A stretch of DNA of 64,000 nucleotides. Origin: an uncultured Cohaesibacter sp. (lineage in GTDB: Bacteria > Pseudomonadota > Alphaproteobacteria > Rhizobiales > Cohaesibacteraceae). The notes under the pieces are model-generated. The model was given only the letters and a program-made list of their open reading frames with translations, did not search any database and was not told the origin of the DNA. Each line of letters starts with the position of its first letter. Within the stretch, counting starts at the first letter, position 1. The translations under genes and the position numbers were made by a program. The stretch lies in the NCBI RefSeq assembly GCF_963678225.1, contig NZ_OY782763.1, positions 1,240,001 to 1,304,000 on the forward strand, given 5' to 3'. Shown here in pieces: positions 27,117 through 35,515 of this stretch.

Positions 27117-27153
27117 AAGCCCGCAGTCTCTTTTTGATGCTGTGGGCTTTTCG
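27117..27153 (+). terminator. intrinsic terminator of the MurI-like gene
   Basis: AAGCCCGCAG / CTGTGGGCTT 10-bp stem with one G-U pair, then TTTTCG. A second small hairpin, TTAGGCTG/CAGCCTAA (27070-27088), covers the stop codon. Confidence 0.75.
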
Positions 27154-27524
27154 TTTAAGCGCACCTCCCCACAACCATCCGCTTGAATGTCAGGGACAAC
27201 GCCCTTCGCCAACTCGCGGAAAACGTTTGGTTACAATTGGATAACAATCATTCCTTGCGTTGCAGCGAATCTTGAGTAAATTACCCCCATCCTGTCTGAT
27301 TTGTCCGACAAATCCCCCGATAGAATGCTCATCCCTGTGACCTGTGCTGACCACACCTCATTGACAATCATACCCACTGCGAGCTCAAGGCTGATTTCAT
27401 TCTGAGGGCCGTTTCACATCGCCCAATGCAAAGCTCATTCTTTAGCATCAGTGGCTATATCACATCTTGAGATTGCCAGAATCCGATCCTACATCTCCGC
27501 TTTTCACCGTTAAGGCTATTCACG
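27154..27524. other. upstream region of the TPR-sulfotransferase gene
   Basis: About 370 bases with no gene that I can support. Base composition is mixed, with no strong repeat or promoter consensus seen. Confidence 0.4.
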
Positions 27525-29534
27525 TTGGCAAAACTAAAAGTAGATCTAACCCTCAAGAATGCTCAAGCTTTGGCTCAGAAGGGTAATTATTCCGAAGCAA
27601 GAAGGCTCTATCACACTGTATTGGAAGCCTTCCCCGGCAACAGTCGCGCAGTTCAGGGGTTAGCTCTCGTGGAAAAGCAGATTAAACTCAGAGGCGCTAA
27701 CACCTCCATCAACGAAACGATCAGAACACTGGGTGGGCTGCTTTCCAGAGGCTTCTTTCAAGATGCCATTGAACAGTCACAGGAAATCCTCAAGCAACGC
27801 CCCGATGTGTTTGTCATCTGGTATATTCTCGGCATTGCTTCCATCCAGCTTGGAAAGCTCAATCAGGCCATTTCCGCATTTGATCAGGCTATTTCTCTCA
27901 AGCCGGACTATATCGAGGCGCATCTGAACAAAGGATACGCACTGCAACTGCGGGGATTGTACGAGCAGGCCATTTCTTCGTTTCAGAAGGTTTTATCCAT
28001 AAAGCCGGATCTGCCGCAAGCCCACAACAATATCGGCAATGCTCTTCGCCAACAGGGCAAGCTGACCGAAGCGATCGCGGCTTATCAGAAAGCCTTGTCG
28101 ATCAATCCGACATTTCCCGAAGCATTGTATAATCTGGGCCGTAGCTGGCAGGATCTTGAAAAGATGGAAGAGGCACAGAAGGCTTACCGAAAGGTCCTGT
28201 CCATTAAACCAGACCTGCCCGAGGCCAATAATGATCTTGGCACAATTTATCTGGAACAAAGAAAAATTGACGAGGCAACCAAGGCATTCAAAAACGCCAT
28301 ACACCATCGTCCCGCATTTTCCGAAGCCCACAGTAATCTCGGAACAGCCCTATATGAGCAAGGCCACATCGAGGAGGCTATTGCGTCCTGCAACAAAGCC
28401 TTGTCTCTCAACCCCGAGCATGTAAGCGCCTACACCAATCTCGGCGTTATCTTCACATCCGCCGGAGAGCCCGACAAGGCTATCAAAGCATACTCGAAAG
28501 CACTGTCCATCAAGCCAGATGACGCACAAACGCTCCATAATATTGGCGCCTATGTTGAGCACACTCCAGATGACCCTCAAATCGGCTTCATCGAAAGTCT
28601 TCTGAGCAAGACAGATCTATCAAGCAAGGACAAGATCCTTTTGCATTACACTCTGGCAAAAATCTATGAAGAAACAGGCCAGTTGGAGGAGGCTCTCAAG
28701 CATTATAAAGCGGGAGGCGCACGGCAGATCAACCGTGTGCACTACACCATAGAAAAGGATGAAGAGCTTTTCGAAAAGATACGACAGTCAGCGCCCGGCA
28801 TCAAAGCACACGCATTGGTTCCTTCCCGAGACGATGAAACTGTCACACCGATTTTCATTCTCGGCATGCCAAGATCCGGCACAACACTGATTGAGCAGAT
28901 CATTTCGAGCCATAGCGACGTCCATGGAGGTGGCGAACTCGACTATGCAACCAATCTGGGTTTGAAAATCAGCTTAGGGACCGTTCCCGCAACGACTGAA
29001 AATTTACAGATTTTCAGACAGACATACTTGTCTGAGCTGCAAAGAGCATCTGAAGGAAAGGCATATGTCACCGACAAAATGCCCTATAATTTCCGCCAGA
29101 TTGGCCTTATCTGTTCGGCGCTTCCCGAAGCGAAAATCATCCATGTGAAGCGCGATGCGGCAGCGATCTGCTGGTCGAATTTCAAGACATGTTTCGTCGG
29201 CAACGGCTTGGGATACAGCTATGATCTTCAGGCCGTCGTGCGCTTCTATAAGCTATATGAAGACCTCATGACCTTCTGGAACCGAACATATGGCGACCAG
29301 ATAATAGAAGTCGATTATGATGCTCTGACCAATGATCATGACACTGAAATCAGAAAGCTGATCAGCGATCTAAACCTCGACTGGCAGGATGCATGTCTGT
29401 CTCCTCATGCAAACGGCCGCATGGTTAAAACCGCATCTAACTTGCAGGTCAGGAAGTCAATCTACAAAAACAGTTCCAAAGAGTGGCTCAAATTCAAGCC
29501 ATTCCTTGAAGGGGCCTTTGATGAATTGCTCTAA
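27525..29534 (+). CDS. TPR-repeat protein with C-terminal sulfotransferase domain
   Basis: The 669-residue product starts at TTG 27525 (weak ribosome binding site). Residues about 10-420 are at least nine tetratricopeptide repeats, most with the pattern A...Y.KALSIKPD..EA..NLG, which form a protein- or peptide-binding superhelix. From about residue 440 a sulfotransferase domain begins with the PAPS 5'-phosphosulfate loop FILGMPRSGTTLIEQIIS. A 3'-phosphate-binding block (VKRDAAAICWSNF) follows near residue 545. Such fusions occur widely in alphaproteobacteria and resemble protein-tyrosine sulfotransferases, but the substrate is unknown. No signal peptide is present, so it acts in the cytosol. 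No partner gene nearby. Confidence 0.9.
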   Translation: MAKLKVDLTLKNAQALAQKGNYSEARRLYHTVLEAFPGNSRAVQGLALVEKQIKLRGANTSINETIRTLGGLLSRGFFQDAIEQSQEILKQRPDVFVIWYILGIASIQLGKLNQAISAFDQAISLKPDYIEAHLNKGYALQLRGLYEQAISSFQKVLSIKPDLPQAHNNIGNALRQQGKLTEAIAAYQKALSINPTFPEALYNLGRSWQDLEKMEEAQKAYRKVLSIKPDLPEANNDLGTIYLEQRKIDEATKAFKNAIHHRPAFSEAHSNLGTALYEQGHIEEAIASCNKALSLNPEHVSAYTNLGVIFTSAGEPDKAIKAYSKALSIKPDDAQTLHNIGAYVEHTPDDPQIGFIESLLSKTDLSSKDKILLHYTLAKIYEETGQLEEALKHYKAGGARQINRVHYTIEKDEELFEKIRQSAPGIKAHALVPSRDDETVTPIFILGMPRSGTTLIEQIISSHSDVHGGGELDYATNLGLKISLGTVPATTENLQIFRQTYLSELQRASEGKAYVTDKMPYNFRQIGLICSALPEAKIIHVKRDAAAICWSNFKTCFVGNGLGYSYDLQAVVRFYKLYEDLMTFWNRTYGDQIIEVDYDALTNDHDTEIRKLISDLNLDWQDACLSPHANGRMVKTASNLQVRKSIYKNSSKEWLKFKPFLEGAFDELL

Positions 29535-29666
29535 TGACCGCAATTGCCGGCAAGCACCGCCGCATGAGAGCCAGATTGTATAGGCCAAACAAGTCCGTCC
29601 GACTTCCATAACCGGGCAGGTTAAGGTCGCCGCGAAAAATCGCTGATTTCTGCGTTACCACCGCTT

Positions 29667-29781
29667 GCCAATAGCACCCTTATGTCTTATAAGCCCTCCA
29701 GCTGCCTCTACACCCTTGGAGGAGTTGCAGCAGCGGGGCCGAACATTCGGCCTTTTTTCTATTTTCTCAGGAGTATATCCA
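29667..29781 (+). promoter_or_regulatory. rplY leader with internal attenuator-like terminator
   Basis: A possible promoter (TTGCCA near 29665, TTATAA near 29687) precedes a leader that contains CCTCCA (29695-29700) able to pair with TGGAGG (29717-29722), and GCTGC (29701-29705) able to pair with GCAGC (29727-29731). These pairings cross, so they are alternative folds or a pseudoknot. Then comes a perfect terminator hairpin, GGCCGAA-CA-TTCGGCC plus six T (29737-29758), placed 10 bases before the rplY Shine-Dalgarno CAGGAG. The terminator lies before, not after, the gene, which suggests attenuation. Confidence 0.6.
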
Positions 29782-30402
29782 ATGGCTAACTTTGAATTCA
29801 AAGCAGAACGCCGTGACCGGGTCGGTAAGGGGTCCGCTCGTGCATTGCGTCGCGAAGGCAAGATCCCTGCCGTCATCTATGGCGACAAGAAAGATCCTAT
29901 CTCCATCGCTATCCCTTACAAAGAAACCAACCTTCAGATCCATAAAGGCGGTTTCCTGACGCACATCGTGACCATTGATGTGGATGGTGATAAGATCCGC
30001 GCGATCCCTCGCGACTACCAGCTCGACGTCGTCCGTGATTTCCCGATGCATGTCGACTTCCTGCGCGTTTCCCGCACCACCAGAATCACCGTTGGTGTTC
30101 CAGTTGAATTTATCAACGAAGAAGAATGCCCAGGCCTGAAACGCGGTGGCGCCCTCAACATCGTCCGTCGTGAAGTTGAAGTCGAATGCCCGGCAACCGA
30201 TATTCCGGAATCTTTCGTATTCGATCTGAAAGAAGCCGATCTTGGCGATTCGATCCACATTTCCGCAACGACCCTGCCGGAAGGTGTGAACCCGACCATC
30301 ACCGATCGCGACTTCACCATCGCTACCATCGCTGCTCCTGCTGGCTTCAACGAACCAGCCGAAGGTGAAGCAGAAGAAGGCGCTGAAGCAGAAGCTGAGT
30401 AA
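29782..30402 (+). CDS. rplY: 50S ribosomal protein bL25 (Ctc form)
   Basis: The ATG at 29782 has CAGGAG at 29769-29774. The 206-residue product has the L25 domain that binds 5S rRNA ([30 protein letters not shown]) followed by the C-terminal TL5/Ctc beta domain (about residues 100-190), and a Glu/Ala-rich tail ([14 protein letters not shown]). The long Ctc form is normal in alphaproteobacteria. It heads the rplY-pth-ychF gene set, the conserved order in this group. A leader with a terminator precedes it. Confidence 0.96.
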   Translation: MANFEFKAERRDRVGKGSARALRREGKIPAVIYGDKKDPISIAIPYKETNLQIHKGGFLTHIVTIDVDGDKIRAIPRDYQLDVVRDFPMHVDFLRVSRTTRITVGVPVEFINEEECPGLKRGGALNIVRREVEVECPATDIPESFVFDLKEADLGDSIHISATTLPEGVNPTITDRDFTIATIAAPAGFNEPAEGEAEEGAEAEAE

Positions 30403-30452
30403 TCAGCTCTGCGTTTCAGACCCCACAAGTTCAGGGTTCGGGAGGTAAAACC

Positions 30453-31220
30453 ATGTATCTGCTCGTCGGACTTGGCAATCCCGGACCCCAATATGCAGGC
30501 AACCGCCACAATATCGGTTTCATGGCAGTCGACGAAATTGCCCGCCAGCATAATTTCGGTCCATGGCGCCGCAAGTTTCAGGGCGAGGTCAGCGAAGGCC
30601 TTATCGGCTCGAACAAAGTCCTGCTCCTCAAGCCCTCCACCTTCATGAATGAATCCGGCCGCGCGATCTCTGAAGCCTGTCGCTTTTACAAGATCCCGCC
30701 TGAAGACGTGTATGTCTATCATGACGAGTTGGATCTCAACCCCGGCAAAGTGAAGGCCAAGCTGGGCGGCGGCGTCGCCGGGCATAACGGTCTGCGCTCA
30801 ACCGGTGCCCATATCGGCAACAATTTCCACCGCATCCGTCTGGGGATCGGCCATCCGGGCCGAGAACGGGTCACTCAATGGGTGCTGGGCGATTTTGCAA
30901 AGGTGGACAGAGAATGGCTCGAGCCAACGCTCGACGCTCTGGCCTACACAGCCCAAAGCCTCATCGAGAATGATTTGGGTCGCTTCATGACGGATTTCAA
31001 CCAGAGGCTGGCCCCTCCCGTCAATGGCCACAAGAAAAGCAAGTCACAATCCGCAAGCGCTGACAAAAAGCCCTCCCAACCGGGCAGCAAGGCATCATCA
31101 AGCAGCTCGGATAAACCGAACAAGGGCAGCAACAGCGCCCGCTCGGACAAAAACGCAGAGCCCCCACGCAATGCGATGGCCGAAGCGCTGAAACAGCTGG
31201 TCACCAGAAACAAGGATTAA
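30453..31220 (+). CDS. pth: peptidyl-tRNA hydrolase
   Basis: Pth releases tRNA from prematurely dropped peptidyl-tRNA. GGGAGG precedes the ATG by seven bases. Residues 1-190 contain the enzyme: [22 protein letters not shown] with the catalytic His at about 22, [26 protein letters not shown] with the catalytic Asp, and [12 protein letters not shown]. The last 60 residues are a low-complexity Lys/Ser/Pro extension ([15 protein letters not shown] and [11 protein letters not shown]) not needed in E. coli Pth. The tail is basic and may bind RNA or ribosomes. The gene lies between rplY and ychF. Confidence 0.95.
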   Translation: MYLLVGLGNPGPQYAGNRHNIGFMAVDEIARQHNFGPWRRKFQGEVSEGLIGSNKVLLLKPSTFMNESGRAISEACRFYKIPPEDVYVYHDELDLNPGKVKAKLGGGVAGHNGLRSTGAHIGNNFHRIRLGIGHPGRERVTQWVLGDFAKVDREWLEPTLDALAYTAQSLIENDLGRFMTDFNQRLAPPVNGHKKSKSQSASADKKPSQPGSKASSSSSDKPNKGSNSARSDKNAEPPRNAMAEALKQLVTRNKD

Positions 31221-31225
31221 GAGCA

Positions 31226-32326
31226 ATGGGTTTTAAATGCGGTATCGTGGGATTGCCAAATGTCGGCAAATCCACTCTGTTCAACGCGCTGACCAAAACC
31301 GCAGCGGCACAGGCAGCCAACTATCCCTTCTGCACCATTGAACCGAATACGGGCGATGTTGCCGTTCCCGATCCGCGCATGGATGCCATCGCAAAGATTG
31401 CCGGTTCCAAGGAAATCATCCCGACCCGCCTTACCTTTGTTGACATCGCCGGTCTCGTGCGCGGGGCATCCAAGGGCGAAGGTCTGGGCAACCAGTTTCT
31501 GGCCAACATCCGCGAAGTGGACGCCATTGTGCATGTGCTGCGCTGCTTTGAAGATGAAGACATCACCCATGTGGAAGGCAAGATCGATCCGGTTACCGAC
31601 GCTGAAACCGTTGAAACCGAATTGATGATCTCGGACATGGAAAGCCTTGAACGCCGCGTGGTCAACCTGCGCAAGCGTGGCCAGACCGGCGACAAGGATG
31701 CCAAGGCACAGGCTGCCCTGATGGATCGCCTGCTTGAGCTGCTGCATGATGGCAAACCCGGTCGTATGCTTGATGTCGCCGATGACGAGGAGCGCAAGGC
31801 CGTTAGCGACCTCAACCTGCTGACAACGAAGCCCGTCCTCTATATCTGCAATGTGGATGAGGAAAGCGCTGGCACGGGCAATGAATTCTCCAAGGCTGTT
31901 GAAGCCATGGCAGAAAAACAGGGTGCAGGGGCCGTTGTCATCTCGGCCGCCATTGAAGCTGAAATCTCTCAGCTGGCAGCTGACGAACAGGCAGAATTCC
32001 TCGAAACGCTGGATCTGGAAGAACCCGGTCTCGACCGGATGATCCGCGCTGGTTACGACCTGCTGCACCTCATCACCTATTTCACAGCTGGCCCGAAAGA
32101 AACCCGCGCCTGGACCATCACCAAAGGTTGCAAAGCCCCACAAGCCGCCGGTGTCATCCATACCGATTTCGAACGCGGATTCATCCGCGCCCAGACCATC
32201 GCCTTTGATGACTATGTATCCCTTGGCGGCGAAACAGCAGCTAAAGAAGCAGGCAAAGCCCGCGACGAAGGCAAGGAATATATCGTGCAAGACGGCGACG
32301 TCATGCTCTTCAAGTTCAACACTTGA
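31226..32326 (+). CDS. ychF: redox-regulated ATPase YchF
   Basis: YchF is an Obg-family P-loop protein that prefers ATP and binds ribosomes. The 366-residue product has G1 [15 protein letters not shown]3 [17 protein letters not shown]4 as NVDE (in place of NKxD, which explains the preference for ATP) and a C-terminal TGS domain ([17 protein letters not shown]). It starts five bases after the pth stop, so pth and ychF are co-transcribed. A strong terminator ends the set. Confidence 0.96.
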   Translation: MGFKCGIVGLPNVGKSTLFNALTKTAAAQAANYPFCTIEPNTGDVAVPDPRMDAIAKIAGSKEIIPTRLTFVDIAGLVRGASKGEGLGNQFLANIREVDAIVHVLRCFEDEDITHVEGKIDPVTDAETVETELMISDMESLERRVVNLRKRGQTGDKDAKAQAALMDRLLELLHDGKPGRMLDVADDEERKAVSDLNLLTTKPVLYICNVDEESAGTGNEFSKAVEAMAEKQGAGAVVISAAIEAEISQLAADEQAEFLETLDLEEPGLDRMIRAGYDLLHLITYFTAGPKETRAWTITKGCKAPQAAGVIHTDFERGFIRAQTIAFDDYVSLGGETAAKEAGKARDEGKEYIVQDGDVMLFKFNT

Positions 32327-32345
32327 TGAACTGTGAAATCCAAAT

Positions 32346-32377
32346 AAAAAGCCTGCCCTATTCGGGCAGGCTTTTTT
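32346..32377. terminator. terminator shared by ychF and the convergent FMN reductase gene
   Basis: AAAAAGCCTGCCC / GGGCAGGCTTTTTT with a five-base loop. A and T runs on both sides make it usable from both directions. Confidence 0.93.
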
Positions 32378-32413
32378 ATGCGCTGAGCACAGCTAAATCA
32401 GATCAACCTGGGC

Positions 32414-32974
32414 TTAATTGGCGTGCAGCTTGACCCAATCCGCAAAGGCTGCAGCAAACTGCTTGAGGAAGTCCCGCGTGCCATCATTCGTCATCTGATC
32501 CTTGTCGTCAAACAGACCACCGAACGCCCCGATATAAGCTTCGGGCTGCTGCATGGCAGGCATATCAAGGAAAGTCAGGGACTGGCGCAAATGATGGTTG
32601 GCGCCAAAACCGCCAATCCCGCCCAGAGAGCCCGACACAATGCCCGCAGGCTTGCCTGACCAGGAACTCTCGCCAGCAGGACGAGATCCGACATCAAGCG
32701 CATTCTTCAAGGCAGCCGGCACAGAGCGGTTATATTCCGGAGTTACAAACAAAACGCCATCGGCAGGCGCAAGAGAGGCACGGAAGGATTTCCATTCCTC
32801 GGGCGCATTGTCGCCATCCAGATCCGGATTATAGAAGGGCAATGAGCCCACTTCTACAAATCGGAAAGACAAGCTTTCCGGGGCCAGATTGACAATCGCA
32901 TTTGCAACTTTGCGGTTGATGGAGTCTTTTCTTAAACTCCCCACGATGACGGCAATATCATAACTATCTTTCAT
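32414..32974 (-). CDS. NADPH-dependent FMN reductase family protein
   Basis: The ATG at 32974 follows AGGAG; a longer reading frame upstream has no ribosome binding site. The 186-residue flavodoxin-fold protein has VGSLRKDSINRKVA (FMN phosphate loop, residues 10-23), PEYNRSVPAALKNALD (flavin ring contact, about 80-95) and the GGFGANHHLRQ segment. It belongs to the YieF/ChrR/AzoR-like quinone and chromate reductase group. These enzymes transfer two electrons from NAD(P)H to quinones or other acceptors and are thought to limit oxidative stress. Monocistronic. Confidence 0.9.
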   Translation of the reverse strand: MKDSYDIAVIVGSLRKDSINRKVANAIVNLAPESLSFRFVEVGSLPFYNPDLDGDNAPEEWKSFRASLAPADGVLFVTPEYNRSVPAALKNALDVGSRPAGESSWSGKPAGIVSGSLGGIGGFGANHHLRQSLTFLDMPAMQQPEAYIGAFGGLFDDKDQMTNDGTRDFLKQFAAAFADWVKLHAN

Positions 32975-33165
32975 CGGACTCTCCTGAAAATAATGAAATG
33001 AATGAAGGGATAAGGATGGATTTTCTTGCAAACCCCTTCGTTCCGATCCCTTGTTGTTTTCCTTAAAATGGTGTCATCCGATCAACGGTTCAAACCCGTA
33101 TAAGTTCCGGTAGAGCCATAGTGAAAATGAAAATATTTCATCACACGGAACAAAGGCACAACCTT

Positions 33166-33300
33166 ATGAGCAAGAGCAAACCGCCCCTAGCCAGTAAAAT
33201 CTGTCCCGTGTGCCTCAAGCCATTCAACTGGCGCAAGAAATGGGCGCGCTGCTGGCCGCAGGTTCGCTATTGCTCGGAACGCTGCCGGCGGCAAAGATAG
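33166..33300 (+). CDS. DUF2256-type mini zinc-ribbon protein (44 residues)
   Basis: A short frame from ATG 33166 to TAG 33300 gives 44 residues. It has two CxxC pairs (CPVC near residue 13 and CSERC near residue 36) around [16 protein letters not shown]. This is the DUF2256 pattern, a tiny predicted zinc-binding protein found in many alpha- and gammaproteobacteria, often near photolyase or FMN-related genes. AAAGG lies nine bases before the ATG. Function unknown. It lies in the gap between the FMN reductase and TetR genes and is easy to miss. Confidence 0.85.
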   Translation: MSKSKPPLASKICPVCLKPFNWRKKWARCWPQVRYCSERCRRQR

Positions 33301-33343
33301 CGCAGAATCACGCGCACATAATGTAAGACGACCTGTATGCCCA

Positions 33344-33946
33344 TCACTCCGCCCCGCCATAGGCTTTCATGAATGCACCAACAGCCGCACCAACCGCGAG
33401 GTCGAAATCAAGCAGCGGCGGACAACGATACATAATCGGCTCGGCAACCCCGCTTTCGAGCAGTCCCTTTAGATGCAGGCTGACAATTTTGGCCGAAGGC
33501 CCCGATATGGCCCCCTGCTGCATTTTGAGCGCCATAAACTCCTCGACCTCGCCCCAGCCACGCCCCTGCCCGTTCTTATAAAGCAACTGAGACAACTTGC
33601 CCTCGAAATCTTCGGAAACGGCACTGCGGAAAAGAGCCATGGTTTCCTGATCAGTGATGAAATCCAGATAATCACGCCCGAACTTTTTCAGTTGCCCCGC
33701 AAGATCGTCATTATCCTGATCTTCGAAAATCTGGAATACGGCAGTTCCCCGATCATCCAACGATTGCATAAGCACGGCTGCGAACAATTCTTCCTTAGAA
33801 CTGTAGTAACCATAAAGCGTGGCTTTTGACCCCCCAAGCTCCGCCGAAATCGCTGACATGCTGGCCCCATGATAGCCATTCTGACCGAAGACTTTGGCAG
33901 CAACCTGCAGAATCTCGAGTCTTTTTTCATCTGTCTTAACGCGCAT
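33344..33946 (-). CDS. TetR-family repressor, divergent from the efflux operon
   Basis: AGGGAG precedes the ATG at 33946. The 200-residue product has a standard TetR N-terminus: RLEILQVAAKVFGQNGYHGASMSAISAELGGSKATLYGYYSSKEELF (helix-turn-helix, residues about 8-55). An all-helical ligand domain of the AcrR type follows. It is divergent from a NodT/OprM-EmrA-EmrB efflux operon, with about 108 bases between start codons that contain two similar GTAC-based sites. By analogy with AcrR, EmrR-like or QacR systems, it likely represses both directions until a toxic compound binds. Confidence 0.92.
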   Translation of the reverse strand: MRVKTDEKRLEILQVAAKVFGQNGYHGASMSAISAELGGSKATLYGYYSSKEELFAAVLMQSLDDRGTAVFQIFEDQDNDDLAGQLKKFGRDYLDFITDQETMALFRSAVSEDFEGKLSQLLYKNGQGRGWGEVEEFMALKMQQGAISGPSAKIVSLHLKGLLESGVAEPIMYRCPPLLDFDLAVGAAVGAFMKAYGGAE

Positions 33947-33970
33947 GCGACACTCCCTATAAGTGAACAA

Positions 33971-34035
33971 GAGAGTACAGTTTTAGCTTGACGGACGCAA
34001 GCGGAGAATATAACTAAAACGTACTGTACGGTTTT
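33971..34035. promoter_or_regulatory. TetR operator candidates between repressor and efflux operon
   Basis: An imperfect palindrome AAAAC-GTAC-T-GTAC-GGTTTT lies at 34016-34035, 20 bases before the efflux operon start. A half-site with nearly the same words (GTACAGTTTTAG, 33975-33986) lies next to the tetR start. A possible efflux promoter (TTGACG at 33988, TATAAC at 34009, spacer 15) is sandwiched between them, so binding would block both genes. Confidence 0.65.
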
Positions 34036-34054
34036 ACCGCGCCCTGAACCCAAT

Positions 34055-35515
34055 ATGGATTTCCCGACAATGTCGCTATTCACACTGAACCACCATCGCG
34101 CCAAGCCTATGGCCCTGAGCATTCTCGTTCTCTTGGCTGGCTGTGCCATTCCGCCAAAGGACACCCCGCTCACCGAGATGAAATCGGTTGAAAGCTATCA
34201 GACGGGGAAGTCGTTCCTTTCCAGCGCTGCCCAGTGGCCCTCTGATCATTGGTGGGAAACCTATAAAGACAAACAGCTGAACCAGTTGATGAAGGAAGGC
34301 CTCTCGGAAGCCAACGATATTCGCCTCGCTCAGGCCCGACTGAAATTGGCAAAAGCCGCGACCGGCATGTCTAAGGCCGGCCTGTTTCCCAATGTTGGTG
34401 CTCAGGCGTCTGTCGACCAGGAACGACAGAGCTACCATTATCTGATGGACGAAGCATTCGTGCCTCAAGGCTGGAATGATGGCGGCATCGCAACGCTCAA
34501 CTTTAATTGGGAAATAGACTTCTGGGGCAAAAACCGTGCAGCACTGGCCGCCGCTAAAGGCGAACAGCAAGCAGCGGCAGCAGAAGCTGCAGCGGCCCGG
34601 CTTGCGGTCTCATCAGGCATCGCACAGGCCTATGCGCAGTTGGCATCGCTTTATGCCAGCCGTGATGCAGCCTCCAGCGCCCTGCGTGTCCGCAACGACA
34701 GTCTCAAGCTGATGCAGTCCCGCTTCAATCAGCAGCTTGAAAATGAAAGCGCACTCGAAAGAGCCAAGTCCAACCAGCAAAGCACGATCGCTCGCCTTGC
34801 TGCTATTGACGAAAATATCGCTTTGGCAAAGAACCAGATGGCAGCTCTTCTGGGCAAAGGACCGGACCGCGGGTTATCCATCACACGTCCACGGGTCAAT
34901 GGCGGTCATTATTATGGCCTACCAAACCAGTTGCCGCTCGACCTTCTGGGGCGCCGCCCGGATATTGTTGCTGCTCGTCTGAGGGCAGAGGCCGCTGTCA
35001 AACGCGTAGATGAGGCCAAGGCTTCTTTCTACCCGAACGTCAACCTCACTGCCATGATTGGCCGTCAGGCACTGGGGCTCGATATGCTGCATGCCAGCAA
35101 CGCAACGCTTGGCTCCATTGGCCCTGCAGTTTCTCTGCCAATTCTGGACGGCGGACGCCTGCGGTCTGGTTTCATAAGATCCAAAGCCAGTCAGGAGATG
35201 GCGGTCGCGACCTATGATCAGACGCTCACAAAAGCGCTCAAGGATGTTGCCGACGCCATGGTGAGCAAACGTCAGCTCTCCGTGCGCCTGAAAGCAACCC
35301 GCAATGCCGTGCAAGCGGCGCAAAATGCCTATGACATTGTCAAGAACCGCTATGAAGGCGGCCTTGCAACCTATCTTGAAGTCCTAGCCGCCGAGGACGC
35401 CATGATTGGCGCCCGCGGTGCCGCGGCTGCTCTGAGAGCGCGTAGTTTTGCGCTCGATATTCAGTTGGTCCGTGCTCTTGGTGGAGGCTTTCGTGACATG
35501 GAGAAAACCAAGTGA
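34055..35515 (+). CDS. outer-membrane efflux lipoprotein (NodT/OprM family)
   Basis: The 486-residue product begins with a lipoprotein signal (MALSILVLLAGCAIPP; lipid on Cys30), as in OprM. It carries the two tandem OEP repeats of TolC-like channels: the Trp/Asp-rich block DHWWETYKDKQLNQL, LNFNWEIDFWGKNRAAL in the first half and DLLGRRPDIVAARLRAEAA with a second coiled region after it. The protein forms a trimeric channel through the outer membrane and periplasm. It is the first gene of the efflux operon and overlaps the adaptor gene by 4 bases. The start is ambiguous: ATG at 34055, 34070 and 34109. Confidence 0.92.
   Translation: MDFPTMSLFTLNHHRAKPMALSILVLLAGCAIPPKDTPLTEMKSVESYQTGKSFLSSAAQWPSDHWWETYKDKQLNQLMKEGLSEANDIRLAQARLKLAKAATGMSKAGLFPNVGAQASVDQERQSYHYLMDEAFVPQGWNDGGIATLNFNWEIDFWGKNRAALAAAKGEQQAAAAEAAAARLAVSSGIAQAYAQLASLYASRDAASSALRVRNDSLKLMQSRFNQQLENESALERAKSNQQSTIARLAAIDENIALAKNQMAALLGKGPDRGLSITRPRVNGGHYYGLPNQLPLDLLGRRPDIVAARLRAEAAVKRVDEAKASFYPNVNLTAMIGRQALGLDMLHASNATLGSIGPAVSLPILDGGRLRSGFIRSKASQEMAVATYDQTLTKALKDVADAMVSKRQLSVRLKATRNAVQAAQNAYDIVKNRYEGGLATYLEVLAAEDAMIGARGAAAALRARSFALDIQLVRALGGGFRDMEKTK

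Noticed and set aside
31217-32290. Long minus-strand open frame (357 codons) opposite ychF
   Set aside because: Antisense shadow of a strongly biased GC-rich gene; no start signal and no recognisable domain.
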